Source: an uncultured Oscillospiraceae bacterium (GTDB lineage: Bacteria > Bacillota > Clostridia > Oscillospirales > Acutalibacteraceae). From it: DNA of 51,502 nucleotides. The notes beneath the pieces were generated by a model that saw nothing but the letters and a program-made list of their open reading frames with translations, did not search any database and was not told where the DNA came from. The position numbers and the translations under genes were made by a program. Location: the NCBI GenBank assembly GCA_902478605.1, contig CABSLQ010000014.1, positions 1 through 51,502 on the forward strand. The letters are read 5' to 3'. Positions 25,963 through 34,456 of the stretch are shown here, piece by piece; position 1 is the first letter of the stretch, and each line of letters opens with the position of its first letter.

Positions 25963-27411
25963 ATGACCGGGGACCGCACGCCATATCGTATTCTAATCGT
26001 GGATGACAAGGAATTGGATCGCAATGGCGTTTGTTATCTCATCCGTCAGTACGGGCTGGAGCTTGAACCGATCACAGCGGCATCCGGTTCAGAAGCGTTG
26101 GATATTCTGCATCAGCAAACGGTGCATATTTTACTGACCGATGTCAAAATGCCCGGGATGACCGGTCACGATCTGATCGCGGCAGCCAAGGATATACAGC
26201 CCGACCTCAAAGTGATTATCTTCAGCTCCTATGAAAATTTCGATTATGCGCATAAGGCCATGGACCTGGGCGTAACGAAGTATCTGCTCAAGCCGATTAA
26301 GGTCGATAAATTCTTAACCTGCATGCAATCCATTATCCTTCTGCTTCGTGAGGAGGAACGCACGCGGTTAAGCAGTATGTATTTCAATGTCATGTCCGGT
26401 CTGTACAGTCCGGACAGCGAGCAACCGGAAATGGAAGAAAAAGCGGGTCATGTGCTATTGCTGGATTTTGTCGAACCCTTTTTCAACCGGCATCATCTGG
26501 ATTTGTTCGATGAGCAGGACGGTCCCATCGCCATCCCGCTCAACGAGTACGAGTGTGCCTTTATCTCGCCGCCCGCGGATGTGCAAAGCTGCATGGAACG
26601 TCTGAAGCAGGCACTGGCGCAGGAAGAAAACTGCCGGTACATACTGATTAACGGCGGTCCGTTTGAAAATATTGCCCAGCTGAGCGAGCTGTATAACCGG
26701 ATGGAAAGCCTCAGCTCCTCCAAGTTTTATCTGAGCCGCAGCACGGTGGTGGACATGACCAGGCCGCGGGCCGAGGCATCGGGTATTGATGTGCGGCATT
26801 ATCTGGAAAAAGCCGCCGAAATCGGCAAGCTGGTCATACGCCGGGAGCTGCAGCATGCCGAAGCGGAGATTGAAGACATTTTCAGTGATCTGCAAAAGCA
26901 GATTACCGTCCCCACATCGCTGGCCAAATTCATCAGCAACGAATTGATAAGGGCCGGGCTGAGTGAGAGCCAGCAGGATTACAATGCGACGCTGCTGCAA
27001 TATATCTCCGAGATCGAGCACAGCACCAATATTGAGGATCTGAAGAGCCTTTGTATCCGCATGGTCCGGCAGTATTCCGCGCAGGACGAGGAAACGGTGG
27101 CCATCGATCAGGCGCTGGATATTATCCACCGGGACTATATGCATAACATCAGCCTGGAAAGCGTGGCCTCCGATGTTTACCTGTCCACCTGCTACCTGAG
27201 CTACCTGTTCAAAAAAACCACGGGGATGAATTTTATCAAATACCTGACCTCCTACCGGGTGGACATGGCCAAAAATCTGCTGCGCACCACCAAGCTGAAG
27301 GTCGGGAACATCTGCGAAATGGTGGGCTACTCGAATGTATCGTATTTCTGCCAGATCTTTAAAAACCATACCGGTATGACGCCCGCCCAGTTCCGGGGGA
27401 GCAAGCTGTGA
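25963..27411 (+). CDS. YesN-type response regulator with AraC DNA-binding domain
   Basis: Transcription factor of 482 residues. The N-terminal receiver domain (about 8-125) has the acidic pair D14-D15, phospho-acceptor D60 in LLTDVKMPGM and the conserved lysine in YLLKPIK. A central linker of about 250 residues follows. The C-terminal AraC double helix-turn-helix (about 385-480) contains YLSYLFKKTTGMNFIKYL and CEMVGYSNVSYFCQIFKNHTG. Such regulators pair with YesM kinases and usually control nearby sugar uptake genes. The stop overlaps the kinase start as GTGA. Probable targets are the flanking surface and ABC operons (inference). Confidence 0.93.
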   Translation: MTGDRTPYRILIVDDKELDRNGVCYLIRQYGLELEPITAASGSEALDILHQQTVHILLTDVKMPGMTGHDLIAAAKDIQPDLKVIIFSSYENFDYAHKAMDLGVTKYLLKPIKVDKFLTCMQSIILLLREEERTRLSSMYFNVMSGLYSPDSEQPEMEEKAGHVLLLDFVEPFFNRHHLDLFDEQDGPIAIPLNEYECAFISPPADVQSCMERLKQALAQEENCRYILINGGPFENIAQLSELYNRMESLSSSKFYLSRSTVVDMTRPRAEASGIDVRHYLEKAAEIGKLVIRRELQHAEAEIEDIFSDLQKQITVPTSLAKFISNELIRAGLSESQQDYNATLLQYISEIEHSTNIEDLKSLCIRMVRQYSAQDEETVAIDQALDIIHRDYMHNISLESVASDVYLSTCYLSYLFKKTTGMNFIKYLTSYRVDMAKNLLRTTKLKVGNICEMVGYSNVSYFCQIFKNHTGMTPAQFRGSKL

Positions 27412-29144
27412 TCCGGGCCTTCCGTGCCTGGTTTTCCAACCGGAAGCTATGGCAAAAGCTGCTGATTCTCTACCTGACGGTATCCATTCTTCCCATTCTC
27501 GGTCTGAGCGTCTCGGGCTGTCTCTCCTCGGTCAATATCCTGTACGATCAGGTCAGCAGACGTCTGTATGAGTCCACCCGCAACATGGCGGAACAGCTCG
27601 GGATCAAAAAGGCCCTGCTGGAATCCACTTTGGACGGGATAGCGTATCAGGATGAATTTCTCCAGCGGCTGGCCCTTGCGCCCCGCTCGGCCCTGTTCCG
27701 CAAAGAGCTGGAGGACACCTGCGGCGACCTGCTGCAGCAGCTGCAAAGGATGGAGGACGAGGTATTCAGCGTCTGCATCCTGCTGCCGGACGGCGAAACG
27801 GTTATCTGCGCGCCAGGGGAGTCTCCCGCCATTTCCAAACAGGAAATGGCCGCTGTCCGCTATCCGGCGGACTCCCTGACCGCGCTGACCGGAAGCCAGG
27901 AGCTCACCCGCTTGTTCCGCCGGATTGTCAATCCCTACTCGGGCGACGTAATCGGCACCATCGTGCTGCAGCTTGACTCCCGCCGGCTGTTTGACGAGCT
28001 GCGTATTGAGGGCCTGCAGGAATACGCGTTCATTATACAAAACAGCGAGGGGGACAACCTGTACACCGAAGCCCGGCTGAACAAGTCGTACGGTGAAATT
28101 TTCCCACAAACCTTGCACTTCACCGACAGCGGCGAGATCCGGCTGATGCGGCATACCTTTCTTTATGAACCCTATTTTATGGAGGATTTGCACTGGACCC
28201 TCTGCCTGCTCATCCCCAAGGATGTGCTGTTCGAAGGCTTTACGGATATGCTGGTGTCCAGCCTGAGTTTTTCGCTGGTCTGCATCCTGCTGGTTTCGGT
28301 GTTTTCCATTTTGATCTCTCTGAGCTTCTCCAGGCGGCTGAACGGCATCAGCGAGGAAATGGTTCGGGTTGGCTCCGGACACCTGGAGGTCAAGCTGGAC
28401 GGCAAGGAAAACGGGGACGAAATCGGCCGGCTGGCGTACATTTTCCGCGAAATGGTCAACCGGCTCAACACGCTGATCATCGACAAATATAAAAGCGAGC
28501 TCAAGCAGCAGGAAGCGCAGCTGAAAATACTGCAGGCCCAGATCAATCCCCATTTCCTGTATAACTGCATGGATACCATCAACTGGCGCGCCATCATGAA
28601 CGGGGATGAAAAAACGAGTGCCTTTGCCACCAATCTGTCCGATTTTTACCGCACCTGTCTGAACAAGGGCAACCCGAAAATCCGCATGAAGGACGAGTTC
28701 AAAAACATCCGCGCCTATCTGCGGCTGCAGGAGGACCTGCACGACAATTCTTTTGATGTGTTCTATGACGTGGATGAGCGGGTTTACGACTATGAGAGTG
28801 TGAACCTGATCCTGCAGCCGGTGGTGGAAAACGCCCTGGAGCATGGGGTGGAAAGGACCACGGATACCAAAGGATATATCCGCATCCGCGCTGCCCTGGA
28901 GGACGAGGACGTGGAACCCCGCATCGTCATTGAGATATTCAATACCGGTCCGCCCATCGATCCCCGGGTTGCCGAAGAGGCCCTGACCGATCCCGGACGA
29001 GGTTATGGGCTGGCCAATGTGCACAGCCGGATTCAACTCTATTTCGGGAAGGCGTATGGCGTACATATTGCGCCGGCAGAGGGCGGCACCCTTTGCCGTA
29101 TCGTCATCCCGGCCGTAAGGTGGACGCAACATGAAGATGCGTAA
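27408..29144 (+). CDS. YesM-type sensor histidine kinase
   Basis: Membrane sensor of 578 residues, GTG start overlapping the regulator stop. It has a membrane segment (about 17-39), an extracellular Cache-like domain (about 40-275) and a second membrane segment (about 283-306). The HAMP domain (307-360), His_kinase domain with QINPHFLYN (phospho-acceptor H382) and ATPase domain with VVENALEHG (472-480) and GRGYGLANV (530-538) follow. This layout is the LytS/YesM family, which mostly senses extracellular saccharides in Firmicutes. It overlaps the following lipoprotein gene by 14 bp. Confidence 0.93.
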   Translation: MIRAFRAWFSNRKLWQKLLILYLTVSILPILGLSVSGCLSSVNILYDQVSRRLYESTRNMAEQLGIKKALLESTLDGIAYQDEFLQRLALAPRSALFRKELEDTCGDLLQQLQRMEDEVFSVCILLPDGETVICAPGESPAISKQEMAAVRYPADSLTALTGSQELTRLFRRIVNPYSGDVIGTIVLQLDSRRLFDELRIEGLQEYAFIIQNSEGDNLYTEARLNKSYGEIFPQTLHFTDSGEIRLMRHTFLYEPYFMEDLHWTLCLLIPKDVLFEGFTDMLVSSLSFSLVCILLVSVFSILISLSFSRRLNGISEEMVRVGSGHLEVKLDGKENGDEIGRLAYIFREMVNRLNTLIIDKYKSELKQQEAQLKILQAQINPHFLYNCMDTINWRAIMNGDEKTSAFATNLSDFYRTCLNKGNPKIRMKDEFKNIRAYLRLQEDLHDNSFDVFYDVDERVYDYESVNLILQPVVENALEHGVERTTDTKGYIRIRAALEDEDVEPRIVIEIFNTGPPIDPRVAEEALTDPGRGYGLANVHSRIQLYFGKAYGVHIAPAEGGTLCRIVIPAVRWTQHEDA

Positions 29145-30477
29145 TCGAATTTTCGCGGCGGCCGCCGGCATGGTTCTGCTGACGGCGGGCTGCGCCCCGG
29201 AAAGGGAAGCGGCTTCTTCCGCCGCCGCGCCTGCCGCCGCGGAGATCCGCTGGATCCTGGCCATGGAAGGCGCTTCCTATTCAAAGGCATGGGAAAGCTA
29301 TGAGGTGCTGGAAGCCATTACGGAGGAAACCGGGGTGACGCCGGTACTGGAACCGCTGACCGACAACATTGCCCCGACGCTTCTTAAACGGCTGCAATCA
29401 GGAGAGCGTCCGGCCCTTATCACGCTGTACGCAGCGGATCCGACCATCCTGCAGATGAAGCATATCGCTTCCGTGCGGCCCATTAACACAATCCCGGACC
29501 TTTTGGATCGGCTGCCTGAGCCGGTCCGCGCCTTTCACCAGGAGGCGGACGGCACGCTGCTGTATCTGCCGGGCGGATTTGGCGGAGATGCCACCGTTCC
29601 GGCGGAGGGGGTGTACATGCGGCAGGACATGTTTGATACGCTCGGGCGGCCGGGGGTGACCGACACCGAAAGCTTTTTTAATGCGTTGGACGCTTATGCT
29701 TCCTGGTACGTCCGAAACCGGGACGAAACCAGGGCTCACTATCAGCCGGTGGTTTTCGGACCGCGTGGTGACATACAGACCCTGCGCCATTTGTTCGGTC
29801 TGACGCCGGGCGAAGAAACCCCCGACGGGGAAGAAGCGCTGCTGCGCTTTCTGGAGCGGTTAGGCCGCGCGGGGGTATCGCCCGATTCCCTGTCGTTGAC
29901 CGACACCGATCTGGACAGCGTGCTGCAAAGCGAAGCCCTGATCTATATCGGGAGCGCCGATCGGATCGAGCGGTATAACCGGGAGCATCCCGAGACGGCG
30001 TATTTCCCTGTCTGGCCCTTTTTTCATCCGGACGGGTATCTCATGGCCGCTTCGGTTTACGGCAGTTATGCCACCTATCTCTGCGCGGCGGATGCCGTGC
30101 TGCCGGATACGATCCGTCTGGCCTCCTACATGCTGTCCGAGGAGGGCAGCCGCACCGCGCTGCTGGGGCTGCGGGACCGTCACTGGCTGGAGAAAGATGA
30201 TGGTGGCCTGGTGCTCTTTCCCGACTCCCGCTCCCAGATCCTCTCTGCTGCAGCGTACATGGAAGAAACCGGCATCGGCCGTGTGCCCTTTCTCAGCAGC
30301 GTCGGCGCCGTCTATCCCGGCCTGCGGTCCTCGCGCCTGCCGGTGCGGGACATTCTGGCCGCCTGCCGGCAGGCACAGTACGATCCCACCACCGAACAGG
30401 GCCTCCTGCGCAGCCAGCAAGAGGACAGACGTCTGCAATCCTATAAAAACGCACTGGCCCTCGGCGCAGCAGACTGA
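29131..30477 (+). CDS. Orphan solute-binding lipoprotein linked to the two-component system
   Basis: Extracytoplasmic binding protein of 448 residues with lipobox LTAGC (C21) and an Ala-rich linker. The body has the type I sugar-binding layout: a strand-rich start (IRWILAMEG, TPVLEPLTDN) and VYMRQDMFDTLG near 155-170, as in other family members. The C-terminal half (FPVWPFFHPDGYLMAASVYG) resembles their ligand lobes. It overlaps the kinase gene, and no permease follows, so it probably presents ligand to the sensor kinase rather than to a transporter (inference). Confidence 0.82.
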   Translation: MKMRNRIFAAAAGMVLLTAGCAPEREAASSAAAPAAAEIRWILAMEGASYSKAWESYEVLEAITEETGVTPVLEPLTDNIAPTLLKRLQSGERPALITLYAADPTILQMKHIASVRPINTIPDLLDRLPEPVRAFHQEADGTLLYLPGGFGGDATVPAEGVYMRQDMFDTLGRPGVTDTESFFNALDAYASWYVRNRDETRAHYQPVVFGPRGDIQTLRHLFGLTPGEETPDGEEALLRFLERLGRAGVSPDSLSLTDTDLDSVLQSEALIYIGSADRIERYNREHPETAYFPVWPFFHPDGYLMAASVYGSYATYLCAADAVLPDTIRLASYMLSEEGSRTALLGLRDRHWLEKDDGGLVLFPDSRSQILSAAAYMEETGIGRVPFLSSVGAVYPGLRSSRLPVRDILAACRQAQYDPTTEQGLLRSQQEDRRLQSYKNALALGAAD

Positions 30478-30691
30478 TTTATTCTGGTGCCAAGGCCACC
30501 GGCTAAGCAGGGACTTTATTAAAGCCCGGAAAGGTATATCCGCCAGCGTCTCAAGACACGCCGACAGCTCTCCCTTATATTTGCCTCACCATGCGCAAAC
30601 GGGCCAAATGCGGGTCCGAAACGCGCTTCCTTCGTTGCTCGAAACTCACGCTTTTTAACGGGGCCCTCTCCGGGTTCCCAGCCAAAAGGAA
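30478..30691. other. Intergenic DNA before the hairpin cluster
   Basis: About 210 bp after the binding lipoprotein with no convincing gene, promoter or terminator. Open frames that cross it (for example the minus strand 30575-30931) run through the palindromes and are not supported as genes. Confidence 0.4.
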
Positions 30692-30953
30692 CGCCGCCGC
30701 ACTCCTATCGGAAGTGCGGCGGCGCCAGCTTGCCAAAGAAGTCTCGCATGCAAGACTTCTTTGGCAAGCTAAATACGAAAGTGGGGAAAACCGGATGATT
30801 TTCCCCACTTTCGGCCGCCTGAAGGCGGCTTTGATCCGCTTCGCTCGACGCGGAGTGGGGAACCCTGATGGTTCCCCCTCCACACCTCCCCTTCCTTCCG
30901 ATACGTTTTTGACACTTTGACGCCGCCGCACCCCTATCGGAAGTGCGGCGGCG
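30692..30953. repeat. Composite palindromic repeat cluster between convergent genes
   Basis: Six inverted repeats fill about 260 bp. A: 12-bp arms 30692-30703 / 30713-30724. B: 18-bp arms 30727-30744 / 30753-30770. C: 14-bp arms 30777-30790 / 30799-30812. D: 30814-30829. E: 8-bp arms 30857-30864 / 30870-30877. F: 11-bp arms 30921-30931 / 30943-30953. A and F are near-identical copies (one base differs in the core) in the same orientation, flanking the rest. This resembles dispersed intergenic repeat elements (REP/MITE-like). No coding function is supported. Confidence 0.8.
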
Positions 30954-30962
30954 CGTTCTTTT
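30921..30962 (+). terminator. Terminator-like hairpin F at the right end of the repeat cluster
   Basis: The GC-rich 11-bp stem is followed by TTCTTTTTA on the plus strand, so it can stop plus-strand transcription from the 25963-30477 operon. On the minus strand, after the binding-protein gene, the stem lacks a T-run. Confidence 0.65.
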
Positions 30963-32476
30963 TATCCTGTTATTTCCTTCAGCTTGGCCTCCAGCAGCGG
31001 CGCATTTTCATTGATCAGGGTGTTCAGATCCTTGGTGCCGGTGCGGGCCCAGCCGCACAGATCCTGGAAATACAGGCCTTCCAGTCCGTAGCCGTAGAAC
31101 CACGGCACCACATACTGCATATTGCATTCCTTGGCAAACTCGTATTCCTCTTTGCCGTGCACCATGTTGCCGGTCAGCTCCAGCTGGGCGTTGATCATCA
31201 TTTCGCCGAAAGCCATGCCGCCTTCAATGTTCTGGGAGCCTTTGGCGATGCTGAAGCCGCCGTTGAGGCCGCCTATCATGCCATAGTAGGGGCTGTTTTT
31301 GTCCTTGCGGGGGAAGGGGACAAGCGCGTAGGTCGTCATGCCCGCGTCCTTGCAGATGGTCTTGAAGTCGCCGTTGGGCAGCACCATGGCGCATTTGCCG
31401 CTGGTGAACTGTTCATTGGCCGCCCAGTGGGTGGGATAGGTGGACTTATCCTTGTTGATCATGTCGGTAAAGAAATTGTGCGCATCGATGTATTTCTGGT
31501 TGTTGACCAGGTTGAGCTCCGCCTTGCCGTTCACGAACTTAATGACATCCTGCCCGACGGACAGCGGGAAGAAAAAGTCCAAATCGGTGGCGAAGCCGTA
31601 GATGCCGTTCTGCGTGTCGGTCATCTGCTTGGCCACGGCGCGCAGGGTATCCCAGGTCCAGTTGCCCTCTTTGTAATATTCGAGAGGCGTTTTTTGTCCC
31701 GCCCTCTGGAACAGGGCCGTGTTGTAGAACATCACCGACGGAGGCGTCTCCTGAATCACCGCGTACCGCTCACCCTTATACGCCGCAAAATTGTTCATCA
31801 GCAGGGCGCTCTGGCCGGGATGATCCTGAATATAATCATCAATGGGCATGGTCATGCCGCGGATGGCGCGCAGCGGGTAATCCTGATAGGTGGAATACAC
31901 ATAGTCGGGGGAGCTGTTGGAATTGACCAGCATCTGCAGTTTTTCGTTGCGGGAAACGTTGTTGGTCACGATGAATTTCACCGTGGCGCCCGGATAGGCC
32001 TTCTCAAACATCGCCTTGGCTTTGTCAAAAACTTCCCCGGTGAAAGGCGTATACGCGAGCACCTCGCCCTTGATGTTTTGGCGCAGCGGATAGGGCTGAT
32101 CCAGCTCTTCCGGCGTGTAGTTTTCTACCACCGAGCTGGTCCAGCCGCCGCCCGGCAGTGTGACGGCTGGCGTGGGTTTGGTGGTGGCTTTGGTGGTGCC
32201 GTCTTTTGTGGTACCATTTTTGGTGGTGGTACCGTCCTTCTTGGTGGTTCCGCCTTTTTGGGTGGTCCCGCTGCTTCCCTCGGTTTCACCGGCGGTCTCC
32301 GAGCCAGTGCCCGTCGCAGTGGGATCGAGGCTGCTGGGCTCGCCGCTCTCGGCGGTGGTGATGTCGCTGATCCCGCTGGTTTCCGGGATCGAAGACGGGG
32401 TTCTGCCGTCGCTGGAGCAGCCCGCTGCCAACAGCAGGATCAGCGTAGCCGACAGAAATGCGATCGCTCTTTTCAT
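30962..32476 (-). CDS. Sugar ABC transporter solute-binding lipoprotein
   Basis: Extracytoplasmic binding protein of 504 residues with lipobox LAAGC (C20). A Thr/Lys/Gly-rich linker (about 60-105, with repeated TTK/GTTK units) is followed by a type I sugar-binding fold (about 125-500). Family features include AMFEKAYPGATVKFIVTNN, YNTALFQRAGQKTPLEYYKEG and WTWDTLRAVAKQM. It is the last gene of an eight-gene operon and follows its two permeases. The ligand is probably an oligosaccharide. Confidence 0.9.
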   Translation of the reverse strand: MKRAIAFLSATLILLLAAGCSSDGRTPSSIPETSGISDITTAESGEPSSLDPTATGTGSETAGETEGSSGTTQKGGTTKKDGTTTKNGTTKDGTTKATTKPTPAVTLPGGGWTSSVVENYTPEELDQPYPLRQNIKGEVLAYTPFTGEVFDKAKAMFEKAYPGATVKFIVTNNVSRNEKLQMLVNSNSSPDYVYSTYQDYPLRAIRGMTMPIDDYIQDHPGQSALLMNNFAAYKGERYAVIQETPPSVMFYNTALFQRAGQKTPLEYYKEGNWTWDTLRAVAKQMTDTQNGIYGFATDLDFFFPLSVGQDVIKFVNGKAELNLVNNQKYIDAHNFFTDMINKDKSTYPTHWAANEQFTSGKCAMVLPNGDFKTICKDAGMTTYALVPFPRKDKNSPYYGMIGGLNGGFSIAKGSQNIEGGMAFGEMMINAQLELTGNMVHGKEEYEFAKECNMQYVVPWFYGYGLEGLYFQDLCGWARTGTKDLNTLINENAPLLEAKLKEITG

Positions 32477-32526
32477 TCTTTACTACCTCCTAATAAAATT
32501 ATCTCTTAAAACCCGGAAGAACCGGG

Positions 32527-33510
32527 TTAGCCGACAATACCGGTGCGTTCAATGCTTTCGGTAAAGAAACGCTGCCCAAACAGGAAGAGCAGCAGCAGCG
32601 GGAAGATGCAGAGCAGCGCCCCCGCCTGAATCAGAATGTACAGATAGGTCGGATCCTCCATGTTCCCGGTCATGGTGCCGAGCATATCCCGTATCTGGGT
32701 CAGATACACCGCCACCGTGTTGCGGGACATGCTGAGGAAGGTCTGCGTGAAGGCATCGTTCCAGTTCCATACGAGGGACAGCATGCATACCGTCACGATG
32801 GCCGGCCGGGCATTGGGCAGCATGATGGTGAAATAGGTACGGAAGGCATTGCTGCCGTCGATGCGTGCCGCATCCTCCAGATCGGCGGGCAGCCCCCGGA
32901 AAAACTGCCGGTATATGTAGATGAACAGGCCGGATCGGAATCCCATGCCGAACAGTGCCGGCAGAATAAAGGGCAGCGGCGTGTTGATCAGGTTGATATA
33001 AGACTCCCCCGTGAACAGCTTGAGCAGCGGGGTGAAGATCAGCGGCCTGAAAAACCGGAAGAGGCCGAACAGCTGCGAAATATAGGTCTGAGGCGGCACG
33101 ATGATGGTGAACAGGAGCAGGCCGAACAGTAGGTTCCGGCCCCGGAACCGAAACCGGGCGAAGCCATAGCCCGCCAGACCGCATACAAAGGTCTGCAGGG
33201 CGGCGCTGGACAGGCTGATAATCACCGTGTTGCCCATCATTTCGCCGAAGTCCACCATATTTAAAAATTCGCGAAAATTATTGAGCGTATAGTGCCGGGT
33301 GATCCATACCACGCTGGGATCGTTCAAGTCCTCAGAGCCCCGGAAGGCCGTGACGAACATGAACAGGAAGGGATATACGATCAGAAAAATCAGGCCGAAT
33401 AAGACACAAAATCGGAACAGGGAAAACAGCAGGCCGCCCAAACGCCGGTGAAGCCGCTTCCACAGCCGGCTGTGGTCCGTTCCGGCGGCCCTTGCCACCT
33501 GTTTCTCCAT
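32527..33510 (-). CDS. Carbohydrate ABC transporter permease (MalG type)
   Basis: Inner-membrane permease of 327 residues. The start is the ATG at 33510 (MEKQVARAAG), with AAAGGAGGGGG upstream; the open frame to 33717 lies inside the preceding permease gene. It has six membrane segments and the EAA-loop region GLPADLEDAARIDGSN that docks the ATPase. The first cytoplasmic region is longer than usual. It pairs with the permease at 33527. No ATPase is encoded in the operon. Confidence 0.92.
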   Translation of the reverse strand: MEKQVARAAGTDHSRLWKRLHRRLGGLLFSLFRFCVLFGLIFLIVYPFLFMFVTAFRGSEDLNDPSVVWITRHYTLNNFREFLNMVDFGEMMGNTVIISLSSAALQTFVCGLAGYGFARFRFRGRNLLFGLLLFTIIVPPQTYISQLFGLFRFFRPLIFTPLLKLFTGESYINLINTPLPFILPALFGMGFRSGLFIYIYRQFFRGLPADLEDAARIDGSNAFRTYFTIMLPNARPAIVTVCMLSLVWNWNDAFTQTFLSMSRNTVAVYLTQIRDMLGTMTGNMEDPTYLYILIQAGALLCIFPLLLLFLFGQRFFTESIERTGIVG

Positions 33511-33526
33511 GCGAACCCCCTCCTTT

Positions 33527-34453
33527 CTATTTCTCAATGTAGAACACCCGCCGGGAAATAATGGCCGTGGCAATGCCGACCACCACCAGCACGATGAGGA
33601 AATACGCCACCGACATGGTGGTCGCATTGGAATACAGGACGTTGTGGAAATACTCGTTGATGCGGACAATGACCGGGTTGGATGAGATGGTAAAGCTGTC
33701 GATGACCGCATACACAAAATTCAGCAGCAGGAAGGGCGAGATCATCGGGAAGGTTACCTTCCAGAAGGTTTGCCAGGGCGACGCCCCCTCCACCTCACAA
33801 ACCTCCAGCAGCGAGCTGGAGATGGACTGCATACCGCCCACAAAGAGCAGAATCTGTATCCCCGATTGCCAGATGAGATCGAGAATGCTCGACACAATGC
33901 CGGTGAGCGTGGCGATAAACTCATCGCTCAGCCCCATTTTGGCCAGGGAATCCTCCAGCACAACCCCCTGAAAGACCGTGGCCTCCGCCGTGCTTTCGAT
34001 GGAGGTACGAAACAGATCTTCTTTGAACAGCTGCATCAGCACGCCGGAGGAAACGATAATTGGCAGAGCCACCAGCGCCCGGCAGAGTCCCCGTCCCCGA
34101 AACGGCTTGTTGAGCAGCACGGCCACAATCAGGCTGAACGCCACGATCAGCAGCGCGTTCAGCAGGGTGTTGCCCGCGCTTTCCAGGATGGTGCGGAAAT
34201 TCGTGGGGTTATCAAAAAACACCTGCCGGATGATTTTGGTGCCCACAAACTCATAAACAAGCCCGTCTTCCCCCATCGTCACCTCGTTGCAGACATACAG
34301 CGCCGCCTGCGCCATGGGCCACAGAAAGAACCAGAGAAGGCCAATCACCCAGGGGAGAATGAACACATATCCCATGGAATTCTGCCGCTGCTCGATGGTG
34401 GATCCAAACAGATGCCGGACCAGCCAGGAATGCCCGCTTTTTTTCTCCCTCAT
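33527..34453 (-). CDS. Sugar ABC transporter permease (MalF/UgpA type)
   Basis: Inner-membrane permease of 308 residues with six membrane segments and the docking-loop region LLEVCEVEGASPWQTFWKVTFP. It starts at ATG 34453 with GAAGGAGGG upstream, 3 bp after the DUF5696 stop. It ends in TAG, which shows that TAG works as a true stop in this genome because the next gene's ribosome binding site follows directly. Confidence 0.92.
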   Translation of the reverse strand: MREKKSGHSWLVRHLFGSTIEQRQNSMGYVFILPWVIGLLWFFLWPMAQAALYVCNEVTMGEDGLVYEFVGTKIIRQVFFDNPTNFRTILESAGNTLLNALLIVAFSLIVAVLLNKPFRGRGLCRALVALPIIVSSGVLMQLFKEDLFRTSIESTAEATVFQGVVLEDSLAKMGLSDEFIATLTGIVSSILDLIWQSGIQILLFVGGMQSISSSLLEVCEVEGASPWQTFWKVTFPMISPFLLLNFVYAVIDSFTISSNPVIVRINEYFHNVLYSNATTMSVAYFLIVLVVVGIATAIISRRVFYIEK

Positions 34454-34456
34454 CTG

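Noticed and set aside
30575..30931. Open frames of about 110-118 codons on both strands in the hairpin cluster
   Set aside because: They read through palindromes and have no conserved domain or ribosome binding site; the region is better explained as a repeat element.
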